From Sipunculus nudus (taxonomy: Eukaryota; Annelida; Sipuncula; Golfingiida; Sipunculidae), in contig CM049309.1 of assembly GCA_026874595.1 (NCBI GenBank), positions 54,782,079-54,846,078 on the forward strand: DNA of 64,000 bases. Reading direction: 5' to 3'. Of the stretch, positions 37,191 to 48,441 are shown in pieces. The notes beneath the pieces were generated by a model. The model did no database searches, had not been told where the DNA came from, and was given only the letters and a program-made list of their open reading frames with translations. A program made the translations under genes and the position numbers. Positions within the stretch are counted from its first letter, which is position 1. The number at the start of each line of letters is the position of its first letter.

Positions 37191-37340
37191 TCATTGTTTA
37201 CCAAAGTAACGGATACTGTAAAGGACATGCTGTCTCCTTCCTGGTTGGTGGACATGGTCAGTAGTGTCAAGAAAAAACAGACAAACCCTCCAGCGCAGCA
37301 AGAGCCTCCAGCCACTATTACCCAGCCTCCTGATAACTAT
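37191..37340 (+). CDS. NUP153: NUP153, exon 2 (amphipathic pore-targeting region)
   Basis: This is 50 codons in phase 0, with acceptor TTTTTGCAG and donor GTGAGT. It starts SLFTKVTDTVKDMLSPSWL, matching the vertebrate LSRVTESVKNIVPGWL segment, an amphipathic helix used for membrane and pore targeting. A basic stretch (KKKQ) and a Pro/Gln-rich tail follow. Together with the later exons this makes the family call firm. Intron 1 is 8.8 kb, more than half of it accounted for by inserted elements. Confidence 0.92.
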
Positions 37341-38343
37341 GTGAGTACTTTATACTGTCTTTTGTCAAGTATACTGATCAGGAAGATTAGAAGTCTTTCG
37401 GGTTCTTGTACCGTAAATTTCTGCATATACGTTGAGAAATTGGCCCCTAAAAAATAATCCAGGAATGGGGGTTGCATTATGTGCGGGTCTAAGCCTGACA
37501 GTCCAAATTTTACCCAGACTTCGTCAAACTGCCGACCTGAATGTCCGGCGACGCAGATGGGACTTGCCTAATGGCTCATCAGATGTTCGTTTCCGGGGAT
37601 GTCGGGTACATATGTGCCCTTTCAGTCATTAAATACTGTGGAATTAGATTTCCATACTATTCTTTTGTTCAAGTTCGGCCATTTAGGCTGTCCTTTAAAT
37701 TTGGAAATGCGGTATATCAAAATTCATGCGATAAACCTGAATGCTGACAACCAGCATGTGACCCCGCGCCCAGTTATAATTAACAAACTTCATTCATGGG
37801 CGATTGGGCATGGGTCCTAGAGGCACGAGTATTGCGTAACCAATTCGGGTTTTATCACTGGTTGACCTCTGTGTATTTGACATCAAAGTCTGTTTAAGAA
37901 TTGCTGGGCAACAACATTTGATGCTTGCAATAGCGAGCAAACATGCAAATGACCGCGGGCCGCTGTTTGTGAATATGAACAGGTGACAAAAGGCAGGCGA
38001 ACTTGGGTGAACTTCAGAGCCATTTTCCCACTGACACAGGTCATGGGTCTTCAGAGCGCAATGGTTTCATAACTGTTTTTTTCCGACAATTAAAATACAG
38101 ACAGTTAGCTTGGGATTATATGTCATGACGATCGCCATGACCCACATATAACTGTGGTCGGCCAAATAGGTCAGACGAGATACGTGTTCCATTCAGCCAG
38201 GGATCGTATCGGGTAGCTGATAAATCCGCAGTCTGTTAAGTACTGGGATTTAAAATACAAAACTATGAAAGGATATCATATTTTCATTCACAGGTTATCA
38301 GTTTTCAGGCCTCGAAACTAACTTTTTTCCTTATGGTCCCGGT

Positions 38344-38394
38344 ACCGTCCCGAAATGCAGAATGAACCGTCCCGGGTACACAAATCACCGTCCC
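38344..38394 (+). repeat. hAT left subterminal motifs ACCGTCCC x3
   Basis: ACCGTCCC occurs at 38344, 38366 and 38387, spaced 22 and 21 bp, about two helical turns. Clustered short repeats just inside the termini are the usual transposase-binding sites in hAT elements; that role is inferred here. Confidence 0.75.
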
Positions 38395-38568
38395 AGCTAG
38401 GACTCTCATGCCCCCCCCCCCCCCACCAAAAAACACACAACAACAATTATACAACAATTATTTTATTACTCATCTGATTGGCAGAACCTGTGACATAGGG
38501 ATTTGAGTGTTAACAGAATATAGTGTAAGTGGAGCAAGACTTTTTATGGAATCCTTTGTAATTTAAAA

Positions 38569-39381
38569 CTAAATGTCTCCGAACGACACGAATGCCCCCG
38601 TCTGGGGCAAATTAGAAACATTTGTAAAATTTTGAAAAATCTTTTAAGTTCAGGAGGTGTCGTATGGTCAAAAGTAGGTCAACAAGGGCAAAATTGAACC
38701 TCGATCTGTAACGGGTCATTATCAAGCAACACACCAAAAATCATGCCAGTATATGCAGGCATTGTGAAAAAAAATTCCATACATGTGCGTTTTCCATAAA
38801 AATTTCTGTCTTTCATGAAATTTTCTATGTTTAGGAGCCGTAAAACAATCAAAAGTAGGTTAACCGGGACGAAACACGAACCTGATCTGTAACTGTCATT
38901 ATCTGCCCACACATAAAAAATCAGGGTGGTATCTGCAGGCATTGAGGAAAAAAAGTCAGTACATATGCATTTGTTATGAAAATTTCTATTTTTCATGAAA
39001 CTTTCAATGTTCAGGAGCAGTGAAATGGTCAAAAGTAGGTCAACTGGGACAAAACAAGAACTCGATCTGTAACTGGTCATTATCTGCCTACACACCAAAA
39101 ATCATGCCCGTATCTGCAGGCACTGCTAAAAAAAGTCCATACATGTGCAATTTTTTATGAAATTTTCTATGTTAGAGCACCGTCAAATGGTCAAAAGTAG
39201 GTCAACTGGGACAAAACATGAACTCGATCTGTAACTGGTCATTATCTGCCCACACACCAAAAATCAGGCCAATATCTGCAGGCATTGCGAAAAAAAGTCC
39301 GTACAACTGTTTGATTTCGGAAGGACGGAATGACGGACATGGGTAAAACTATATGCCCCGGCCACTTTGTGGCGGGGGCAT
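38569..39381 (-). repeat. H1 element, short copy inside the hAT
   Basis: On the minus strand the 5' fold-back starts at 39381 (ATGCCCCCGCCAC and its partner). Four to five 180 bp-type units follow. The element ends with GGGGGCAT, a GTGTCG-type hairpin and TTAG at 38569. The hairpin right arm is partly decayed and the CTAG is changed to TTAG. It must have inserted after, or travelled with, the hAT. Confidence 0.78.
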
Positions 39382-39477
39382 AAAAATACATATTACAGGT
39401 TCTCTTAACGCTATATTGATAATAAAGAAGCAAGATTTGACCAGACTTAGAAATTAGTGACAGATTCTAGTGGCAAT

Positions 39478-40197
39478 TCATTCTGTGCCAAACAGGGGTC
39501 TCTTTGTTCTCTCCCCGCTGACCCACCACCTGCTGATGGCATTTATAGGATTGAAATTTGTTACTGAAGGACCCTCCATAGATATATGAAGGAGGTGACC
39601 TAACATCTCATTGCTGAGACTAGATCTCCAGTCAGACTTTACTCGTTTCATTGCTGAAAAACCACGTTCACAGCAGGCGGTGCTCATGGGGTAAACCATG
39701 TGGATTTCGCATAAAACTTGAAAATTGGGAAACTGGTCTGCCTCAGCAATGGTACCTTGCAACAAACGTTGCCATAGGGTTTGTGGCCGGATATGCATGA
39801 AATGCCTGTAAACCATGACTTTTAAAAGTGGCCATTCCCTTCTAGCTCCATCCACTGAAAAACCATTTACAAATTCAAGTAAATCCTTGAAGTGATTCAG
39901 GAAAACATTGAGGTCTTGTTGGCCATATGATGCTAATTCCTCTGTTGGGGCATCTTTATCTGGCCAGTTGACAGTATTGAAAATGTTCTGAGACGCTTTT
40001 AACACTCCCTCCTCGAGGTTCCCAAATCTCAAAGTAATAAAGTCACAGAGGCTGTCTATTAACTGATCCCGGATGGCCTCAAAGGACGTCTCAGCATCTT
40101 TGCTGTGACAGGTCAGCGGAATACCCTGATAAGAGCTTCCATGATCTCCAGTTTCAACGGTTTCAATAAAGTTTACGAGTTTTGGGCCAGGGTGGAT
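39478..40197 (-). CDS. hAT transposase, C-terminal exon (dimerisation domain)
   Basis: The minus-strand acceptor TATTGCAG precedes 40197. The exon begins IHPGPKLVNF and runs 239 codons plus stop. It contains YPMSTACCERGFSAMKRVKS and DWRSSLSNEMLGHLL, the hAT C-terminal dimerisation region. CCERGFS supplies the third acidic (Glu) catalytic residue of the DDE fold. It joins in phase 0 to the exon ending at 41335. Upstream codons in the same open frame (40251-40198) are taken as intron read-through. No frameshift or stop is seen. Confidence 0.9.
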   Translation of the reverse strand: MHPGPKLVNFIETVETGDHGSSYQGIPLTCHSKDAETSFEAIRDQLIDSLCDFITLRFGNLEEGVLKASQNIFNTVNWPDKDAPTEELASYGQQDLNVFLNHFKDLLEFVNGFSVDGARREWPLLKVMVYRHFMHIRPQTLWQRLLQGTIAEADQFPNFQVLCEIHMVYPMSTACCERGFSAMKRVKSDWRSSLSNEMLGHLLHISMEGPSVTNFNPINAISRWWVSGERTKRPLFGTE

Positions 40198-41334
40198 CTG
40201 CAATAGATATGTAGTAAACAAAGTCTCAGACTTGTAATACACATGAAACATTAATAGTTGGATAAAAACAGACTAGTTTGAGACGGTAAGTAACATTTAA
40301 GATAAGAAGGTAAGTAGCAAATGAATGTTTGTATCCGAGTCACTTTGGATGAATAAGGCGAGTTTTAAAATATATACTTTGTCTTTCACAGTGAGTAGAA
40401 AATAACTTTTGTTATAAATTTTTTTCAGATTAGTATGTTTATTTTTAATCTGCTTTTTCAGATACCAGAAAAAGTACTACACAGAATTATTTTTAAAAAG
40501 GTGACCTATGGGTCATGATACTCAACTGACAAGCATGACTTGTGACATTTATGGCCTAACATTAATTTTTTAAAAAGCATATTTCATAATTTGCCACTAG
40601 TGATCAAACTTTGCAGGATGACAGGAATATCATATGTATCTGATTAAAGCACATTACAGGATGGAACAATGCTGATTCCTGCGGTAGTATAATACTGTGT
40701 CATGACTGATATTCATCAATCTCAAAATAACCATTAAACCTACAGGAAAAATAGATTGCACCAGTGACTGGCTTCATATAACAGGCTAAGCTTTCCACGA
40801 TGAACAGGGGTGGTAATTTAAAAACAATCTGTGAACTATATTTATGGATTTTATCATAAATTCACATTTGTTAGCAACTTTTGCAGAACTGCTTGACCCA
40901 ATATTGTTCAAACTTTGAATGGTAACTGGGAAAATTGGCCATAAATATACATGATATTAATTTTATTATAATTTTTAATTTAAAAAAAAATCAGAGCTAA
41001 ACTGTCACACTGAAGTCAGTTGTGGCACCTCAGAATCAATCTTGAACTTGCATAGAAAGTTCCACGTCTTGTGAAATTGGTAAAAAGAACAACAAATCAG
41101 CCTCACAGACAAGATCTGAAAATATTTAAACAGGCTCTGTCCACAGATCCATATCTATAGACATACAAATTGTAAAAAGCCATCCCAGTTTTTTCCAGTT
41201 TAATAATATCATCTGCTGAGGGACTCGCGGCTGGCTTGAAGGACAACCGACAAAGACCCATCGCTATAGCTCAACATGACCAACATTCAGTTAAGCTATA
41301 TATGAAATAAAAATATGAAATTAGATTCACTAAC
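40198..41334 (-). other. Intron of the hAT transposase gene
   Basis: The donor GTTAGTG (minus strand, from 41334) and acceptor TTGCAG (ending at 40198) enclose 1137 bp of AT-rich sequence without open frames. Conserved hAT protein sequence resumes exactly across the junction. Confidence 0.8.
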
Positions 41335-42762
41335 CCTCGTTGCTACAAGTGCCACTGTTGTACGTTGAAGACCATCAGCTACCATTTGCAAAGTTACATC
41401 ATCTTGCTGAAAGAGCAAGCTTAACACCTTGAGTTCATCCAAAACATCAAGCAGGAAGTGGATGAAAAGCAACATTTTGTGGCTGGACAGACTTTTTCTG
41501 ACCTGGCGGGCTCTTCCTTTCATTGTTGCACTCGCCTCATGGTCACAAGAATCACTAGCATGATTTTCAAAATGGATCATGATTGGACTGTAATTTTGAA
41601 CTAGAGCACCAAGTGCTCTGGACATGTGAGGCAGCCAGCGGGTACCCCGAGCATTGACAGGTTTTAAAATATCAATTCCAAGAGCTTCTGCTACTGCTTT
41701 AAGTTCCCTTGTGGCTTTGGCGGAGTAACTGTAGTGTTTGAAAACTCCAAGTAGTGTTTCATTCACTTCTCTTAGCAAAGGGATATGCTTTACTGCATCG
41801 AGAGCTGACAGTTCTAATCTGTGGGCAACACAATGAATGGTTACAACCCAGGGACAAATATCTTTTAACTTGGCAGCTACACCATTTTGCTTTCCCATCA
41901 TTACTGATGCTCCGTCAGCTCCAAATCCAACTAGCCGGGACCGCAAGTCCTGATTATTGAGCCCAATCTGCCCAAGTCCAGCTATAATGGCATTTAGAAT
42001 ACCCTGAGCATGAGCATGTTCTAGAGAGACAATTGCAACCAGGCAGTTGACCGGATTTCCTTCAGTTACATGCCTTACATAAATGAGTTCCTGGTCAAGG
42101 CTGCTTCTGTCCATTGATGAATCTGACATCACAGAAAAGAATCTGGCATTTTTCAGCCTCTGTGTCTTGTCTTCCATAAAAGACTCTCCAATAGCTTTCA
42201 CAAAATGTCGGCAACCATGATCATTTCTGTATGTACTACCCATGTCCAGACCATTTTTGCAATGTAATTCAACAATTTTGGGGAAGAAGGTAAATGGGGC
42301 CTCCTCCTTTGCAATGAAGTAGGCACAGTTAAATAGCTTCTCTAATTTCTCCCGAACAGCAGCATCCATGTTTTGGAATGAACTGACAATCGGGGCTTGT
42401 GCAGGGGCTTCTTGCACACTCTTAGCACCAACACAGTCCAAGTGACTCCTTGTTGAAGCATGATCTTGTAGTGTTCTGATTCTGATTTTAGACCCCCCTA
42501 CTCCACAAACCAATGTATTGTTTCTTGAAATTCTGGGGAATTCTCTGCATAGAGAACAATACATAACTGTTTCATGCTCATCATAATTCACCCAGTCATA
42601 AATTTTCTTCCAATTCTCTTTAAAACACCTTTTCCGTTTGCTCTCGTACTTTTTTTTTTTAGAACAACAAGATATAGGTGCAGACTTCCCTTCTGAGGAA
42701 CACGTGGCTTGACTTCCATCCACAGGGTTTGGGGTATCATTTTGGGGTTCTTTGAGTTTCTC
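41335..42762 (-). CDS. hAT transposase, main exon (zinc finger and catalytic core)
   Basis: The transposase cuts and re-inserts the element. The exon is 476 codons. A basic stretch is followed by a zinc finger (YCSLC, about 70 residues in, then H-x5-H in DHASTRSH). The RNase H-like core has a first Asp in FFSVMSDSSMD, a second Asp in GFGADGASVMMG, the CVAHRLEL motif (C-x2-H) and RGTRWLPH. The style resembles ZNF862-like hAT proteins. A minus-strand acceptor AATTGCAG before GAGAAACTC suggests a short upstream exon with the start, not located; the open frame continues to 42942 and its Met could also serve. No stops interrupt it, so it may be functional. Confidence 0.92.
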
Positions 42763-44793
42763 CTGCAATTTAACACATAAATAAATAAAGATAATTATAA
42801 GATTAAGCTCTCGGTTTCTCAGGGACATTTTATGGCTAAAAAACTGAACTGAAATATGCTGAAGTACCCCCACACCTTTTAATGATAATATAGAACAGTT
42901 ACCTTGCTGCTCAGGTATAAAAAAAAGGGGGCGGTTTATCAAGGGTAAAGGCTGTTAAATTTAATGAAAGATCTGTACTACTTTCTGGCATATATCAGCA
43001 GGATAGTTTAACTTTAAATTAAAAGAAAAAGGAAATCTAATTATAAATAATCTGCCTAATTGACAATGCAGTTTCTACAAATAAAACCGACTTGAATTGT
43101 TTATAGTTTTAGCCATAATTTTAGCCAAATATGTGCTGTTAATACTAAATAATAGTTAAATAATCAGGTTAAGTAGTCCAAACGTTTTCAAATTTTGACA
43201 GTGCGGCATGCAACATCGATCGCCGGAGGCTGTGTTCATTCAATAGGGCCCGTTAGGATATATTTTCACAACGTGCCGTATTCTATTACTGCATAATATA
43301 AATATTGTTAGTGAATGCAGAATACCCCGGTAGCGTCACCTGGTGTTTGCGTAAGAGACTAAGAATGTGGTGACCATGAAAAAAGTTACAACACAAACGT
43401 CAATAGGTCTTCAGCTGATGTCCCAACGAAACTGGTGACATTGTACAAATTTTACCTTGATCATGATAGCTAGACTGAAGAAATTTCTGGTGCGGGACAA
43501 GTTAATTTGCACAATATGCGCAGGACACTCCAGGGGTACATGGCGGGAACACGTGGACATAATCATATGCATGAGACTTCCAGGCCAAAACCGATGACGT
43601 CTAAGGGAATCCCTATCCAAATTATCACGTGTTGTCCACACTCGGTTAATTAGCATATAATGGACACCTATTTTATGAATAAACGCGCAACTCCGCATAT
43701 GCAAATTATCACGTGGTGCGCAGTTTTATTAGCGATCAGCATACACTGTCACTGACACATTTTCCAGTGCAACCGTCGTGCCCAAGAACTTCCATGTGCA
43801 GTGTAATTTACAAATACGGCACACAGTGGTCTATCTCTGGCTTTGTGTCTTTATGGTACACGGACATTAACAAGATTAACAGAGGAGAGTTTTGTAATTA
43901 TTACGCTGATTTACTTTGACATTTGACAAAGACATTCAATATTCAGTCGCCTAAAATTCCGTCATTTAAAATTTCTTTCGGCATTCTTGCTGGACTTTAG
44001 TTTTTGGCGAAGTATAATATATAATGCGCGCGGGCCCTGTCTCTATATTGTCTTCATTGCGTATATGATATATGCTTACTCGGGGAAAATTTTAATAGGG
44101 AACCCTGCTCTTCCAAAATTGCCAACTTTGTTGCTGTGAATTAATGATATGCGAGGTGCTGTCTCTGCAGCGCAATATATATATGTAAGCCCCTGTGATC
44201 CTTGGCATGAAAACAACTGACCAATGGCGAACAGCTTCTAAAGTTATAGTAAACAACATTCATTCATGATGGACATATGTTTATGGAAATTTCTGTGACT
44301 TGGACCAATCATTTTAATGCATCGTAAATTATACAGAGTTACACGCTTGTGATGCTATTACTAGTATTAGACCCAGCATAACTTTTTAAAATACGATGTC
44401 CCGTATCAACTAATTTCTAAATCTTTGATGCATAATGTGTCGTTAACTGTTAATAATTAAAATAATACTGATTGAATAGGCAAGGGTTAATGACTGCACA
44501 CCTTACTACTGGTCACCGTGAATCCAAATCTGGTCAGGTCCATATCAGCGATTCTTCACGCGGCCGACTGGTACAAAAATTCTTAACCGCGGGTCCGCGC
44601 GTACACGTGTCTAATAACGACGCTGTGTTGTATTACATGATACGATATTATGTATCAATGACACTTGACAGGAGCAACATTCTAGACTGGACGGCAGCAG
44701 CTGTGTTGTGTGTACCACTCCTTTTCCGTCTTTGCAAAACACATAAAATATGAACTGTGATAAAAAATTTGCTGAGATGTTCCGAGGGTTTCT
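42763..44793 (-). other. hAT 5' part: possible promoter and first exon, not resolved
   Basis: This lies between the transposase main exon and the right subterminal repeats. It should hold the promoter and any first exon on the minus strand, but I cannot identify them. Short ORFs near 43411-43704 and 44611-44901 show no hAT similarity. Confidence 0.5.
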
Positions 44794-44871
44794 ACCGTCC
44801 CAGCCTCGTCCCGGACGGCACATATGATCGTCCCGAGCTAAACTCCGATCGTCCCCGGGACGACGGGACGC
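44794..44871 (+). repeat. hAT right subterminal motifs CGTCCC
   Basis: TCGTCCC occurs at 44806, 44828 and 44849 (spacing 22 and 21 bp), preceded by ACCGTCCC at 44794. Inverse copies GGGACG follow at about 44858 and 44865. The spacing equals that at the left end. Confidence 0.75.
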
Positions 44872-46019
44872 CGTTAGTTTCGAGGCCTTAGTTTTGAACA
44901 ATGACGAAGATTATTTTATTTGATCCACTGCCAGATAAGCAGAAAAGGCAAACTTGAGCTTGATTGTTGATTCTGTTTTCCATTTTTCTTCACGCATCAT
45001 TGGCGTCACTTGACGGGAATAAAGTTGACTATTTTTTTATAGCGATGACAAATTAACGCTTGTTCTGAAAGGTGTAAAATGAAAGCTATTTAGTCTTACG
45101 TTATATACCTATTCATAACTCTTGAAGAGCAAATCTTGTTCATTATTATGTATAGAAAATAAAATTCATACACGAAATAATGTGAATTCAGTTTCTCCCC
45201 TTTCTAATAAGCAGAAACGGTCTCCTTGACGTTTGGTTGTCAATTTCCCCATTTATTTTCACGCAACATTGGCGACATCTTCCGGGAAAATGTATGACTA
45301 CATTTATGCCGTTGGTATAAAGTATTGTCGGTTCTCAAAGCTTATATGGAATTATGCCTGTAACTATATAGACTTACGTATATATATTTACTCATATTAT
45401 ACTTACGTAGATTCTTATTCATAACACTGGGAAAAGTCTTTGTTCATTTGAAAGCAACAAGAAATGACCTTGAACCCATGTTAATATTGTAATCTACGTC
45501 GTCACACGGCGGGCCTTCCCGGGGGTTCACTTTCAGCTATAAATCATGGCGTCCAGTGGGTTTGACCTTCACTGAAAAGAAATGTTACCTGCACTACAAG
45601 CAGCGGTAGTGGGTACTTGTAGTCTTACAACTATGCATGTAAGTTTATTTTTGGGTGCAACTTTTAAATGACTCACTCTATTGGTTATCATTTACTTATC
45701 TGTTGTGAGCTGGGGACTATCCAGACTCAGTGGGCTCTAAAAAAATTTCTCCCGATATCTCTCTTCAAAATCCCACCTCGACTTATATGCGGGGTCGACA
45801 TATATGCGGAAAATTATGGTATATAATCCCCATATATATAGATTTCTTTTTGCACCTTCACATTTGCATATCCTTATATTAATATGGTCTGAATTATCAC
45901 TTCTGTCAGTAAAATTTGATCTGCATAGCACTTTATAGGTGCAAGTGCATGAATACTTTTAAAAATGAAAATTGAAGGATTCAGGAATACTTATCCAATT
46001 AATCTGTTTAATATTTCAG

Positions 46020-46224
46020 GTAAACCAGGCACAGCTGCCAAACAGCGCACAGACAATGGCATACCCGATCCCATACTCTGTTCCTATTGAGGGTAACTCT
46101 AACCAGAGGGGACCACCACCTGTCCCTCCTGGCATGAGTGGTCAGTTCATGCCCGCTGAACTGCCATTCCCGTTCAGTAAACCACCTGTCATGCAAACCA
46201 GTACCACAGTTAATCCAAGTCCAG
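46020..46224 (+). CDS. NUP153: NUP153, exon 3 (Pro-rich)
   Basis: The acceptor ATATTTCAG precedes 46020 and the donor GTAACA follows 46224. The reading starts VNQAQLPNSAQTMAYPIPYS in phase 0 and ends after one base of a split codon. It is a low-complexity Pro/Ser/Gln segment with PPPVPPG and FPFSKPPV. The vertebrate region between the targeting helix and the STTSGFSS motif is similarly unstructured. The exon is placed by phase and position rather than clear sequence identity. Confidence 0.8.
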
Positions 46225-46625
46225 GTAACACACAAATTTTAATCTGGTCAAACCTGTTGTTTGTAATAACCAGTTACACAATGATAGGTATTAGGGGCTC
46301 TTTATTATTAAATTACACATAATATAAATTGCTACATGTAAGTTTCAGCTAAGGGTTAACCAAGTTTAGATAATGGCACAGTATTTAATTGATTTATCAT
46401 TGTATCATATATCATTTTGTTATATGAAACATAAGAGAAATGGTATTTTATCTTTAATATACATTTCCTTTCTATGAGTGGACTTGCTCATGGGGGTTTA
46501 AGTCAGTTTTATACACTGCTGGTAGTTGTCATGTTTATTAACAGGTTTGATCAGTTACCACTAGTATGGCTCACCAGGTCTAATATTGTTTAACATTTCT
46601 TATTGAATGTGGTACTTTCTTGAAG
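46225..46625 (+). other. NUP153 intron 3
   Basis: 401 bp, AT-rich, acceptor CTTGAAG. No repeats are seen. Confidence 0.8.
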
Positions 46626-46844
46626 ACATGAAAGTTGCTGATGACCAATCTGAGCACAGCGAGTATTCAGTTTCAACAAGTGGGTGTTCATCTATTGTTC
46701 CTCACCCAGATCGCCGTGAATATCAGCGAGACATCTTGCAAATGAATGAATCTAAACTTCAGCAACTGAGACAGGACCTGGAGGTGACCTCCACTCCCTC
46801 AGTCAAACAGACAGGCACATCAGTTGATCTCACAGGAACATCAG
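46626..46844 (+). CDS. NUP153: NUP153, exon 4
   Basis: The acceptor CTTGAAG completes the split codon GAC; the donor is GTACGC. The protein reads MKVADDQSEHSEYSVSTSG then CSSIVPHPDRREYQRDIL. It corresponds to the vertebrate DDDNISTTSGFSSRASDKD block. A coiled Gln/Glu-rich stretch (NESKLQQLRQDLE) and a Thr/Ser-rich tail follow. The phase is 1 to 1, consistent with the neighbouring exons. Confidence 0.88.
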
Positions 46845-47156
46845 GTACGCAGGTCACAGTGCCAACATTACAGTGTAACATGTTCTGAATATGCTGGAGT
46901 TGTTACCATTAGTCTTGTGTATTGGTCTGTTTTGTTTAGTTTCCACCAAGCAAGAGTCCTTCTTATGTACCATTGTTTATTACTCTTTGTGCTCTTACAT
47001 TAACTATTAACAGTTGTGGCCACATTTTTTGCTAGGTCAGTGATGAAATCATGTTAGGTATTTGAGGCAACACAAAGAAAAGGACCTACATATTAAGCCA
47101 AACCTGCAGTGGGCATCAGCATTCACCAGAAATCTGACACACTAATTGTCTTGGTA
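46845..47156 (+). other. NUP153 intron 4, first part
   Basis: AT-rich with nothing recognised before the mini-transposon. Confidence 0.6.
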
Positions 47157-47937
47157 CAATAGCGCCATTTTTCCGAAAGTGTCGGGGGGGGGGGGGGGGA
47201 GTTTATCTTTTCGAAAAAACAAATTTTTGGAAAATCGGTCAGGGGTCAAGTGGAAAGTTTTTATGACAGTTAATTATTAATTTAACACCATTTAACTGAG
47301 GGAACACCTTGTTTCTTTTCGACCTACGTAATTGACCTATAAAATATTGGATTAAATGCACAGCTTGATTGGTAAAGATAGTCTAACCTGTTCTTTAGGA
47401 TACGTGCATGCCCTTTTTTCAACAAATTCACCATTAGGAAAGGTCAAATGATATCGCCATTGGAGAAGCTTAGTTAGTTTCTGTAATTGCCCACAGGCAG
47501 CATCATACACAAAACGAGTGAAAAACAAGGGAATAAAAGATTTTGAACAATCACAGTTGGCCTGACACCCTAGCCCAAGACAATCAAATAAGCTTGCTTG
47601 AGGTCAAACAAGATTAGCTGATAACACACAAGTGCTCTGATAAACTGCTCAGTCGCTTTCTTTGAGTATAGGGAGCCTAGCGTTGAGGGACTAGCTGTAA
47701 TTTTCACACCTTTGCCCAGCGACAAAATCGGCCCAGGTCTAATTAGTTAAGGTCACCACTGGGCTTAAACACCTGACTGCAGACCCTTGTGACTTGTTAT
47801 TTAAAAAAATCATTTGAGGTCTTTGCAAGCTTTACAAATTTTTTTATATATACGAATAAATTTTTGGTTCTGAATTTTAAATTTTGGAAAATCAAATTTT
47901 TGGAAATTTGGCATTCGGAAAAAAAGGCGCTCTTCTG
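47157..47937. mobile_element. MITE-like element with TA target duplication
   Basis: The left end CAATAGCGCCATTTTTCCGAA is matched in inverse at the right end (TTCGGAAAAAAAGGCGCTCTTCTG), with a few differences. TA flanks both sides (47155 and 47938). The 781 bp body has G-run and TTTTTGGAAAATC phrases near both ends but no coding capacity. It is consistent with a TA-targeting (Tc1/mariner-type) non-autonomous element. Confidence 0.6.
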
Positions 47938-48211
47938 TATTTCATCGCTGAATTCAATAAGTTAATGGATTAATTTTAATTCCAGGCCTTGCATGATCTT
48001 TTCAGAACTATCTGAAACTTTGTTTGTTACATATTGCACTCCTTTAATTAATAAACATGAACATAAATACGTCACAGATGGTAAATAACATCATTATCCA
48101 TGAGCTAAATACACAAATTAGTCCACTTAATGGTGTGACCTATGTGTCACTTGGTTTTATCCAGCATTCTCAGTGTCAGCTGTTTAAAACCAAACCATCC
48201 TTTTGTTACAG

Positions 48212-48336
48212 AGATACAAGAGAGGACCAGCAGTAACCCAAGTTTCCTTTGGACACGGTCAGGCTCATCAGAAAATAAAGGCAGCGCCTCCAAAACTAGG
48301 CCTAGTTTTAATGCATCTGTCTTTGTCTCTCCCCCT
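48212..48336 (+). CDS. NUP153: NUP153, exon 5
   Basis: The acceptor TTGTTACAG completes the split codon GAG; the donor is GTAAGT. The translation includes SSNPSFLWTRSGSSENKGSA and KTRPSFNASVF. Vertebrate NUP153 has NTSLPPLWSPEAE and then KKPAFNLSAF in the same order and spacing. This is one of the clearest matches in the window. The exon ends on a complete codon. Confidence 0.94.
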
Positions 48337-48441
48337 GTAAGTAAAGCCTGGATTTTTATGTTGATATTGAAGTGGTGAGAAATTTCAGGTGAGCAGATGT
48401 AGTACCCCAGTACCGTTAAAATAAGAGGCCAGCCCCTTTTT

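Larger units (their letters stand above)
38306..44887 (-). mobile_element. hAT transposon, near complete, antisense in NUP153 intron 2
   Basis: Terminal inverted repeats are CAGGCCTCGAAACTAAC (38306-38322) and GTTAGTTTCGAGGCC (44873-44887). Flanks TCAGTTTT (38298-38305) and TTAGTTTT (44888-44895) look like the 8 bp target duplication of hAT elements with one difference. The last two bases of the right repeat are altered, so that end is uncertain by 2-4 bp. The element carries a spliced transposase on the minus strand and short CGTCCC repeats inside both ends. A small H1 element lies between its left end and the transposase stop. Confidence 0.9.
37411..45819. mobile_element. TA-flanked element hosting the hAT insertion (tentative, pogo-like)
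   Basis: The left end CCGTAAATTTCTGCATATA (after TA at 37409) is matched in inverse by TATATGCGGAAAATTATGG (before TA at 45820), about 20 of 25 positions. The right end has further TATATGCGGGGTCGA-type sequence inside. TA flanks fit a Tc1/mariner-pogo-like target duplication. Without the hAT it would be about 1.8 kb. No transposase is seen in its own sequence. Near 44985 and 45240 two diverged phrases (TTCACGCA.CATTGGCG) suggest an internal duplication. The two ends could instead be unrelated fragments of a common repeat. Confidence 0.45.

Noticed and set aside
38679-39098. 139-codon minus-strand open frame
   Set aside because: It lies entirely within the H1 tandem units; similar frames appear in the other H1 copies by chance openness of the monomer.
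39478-42942. Two separate genes instead of one hAT transposase
   Set aside because: The first frame lacks the dimerisation domain and the second lacks the catalytic core. Good splice sites join them in phase with continuous family similarity.
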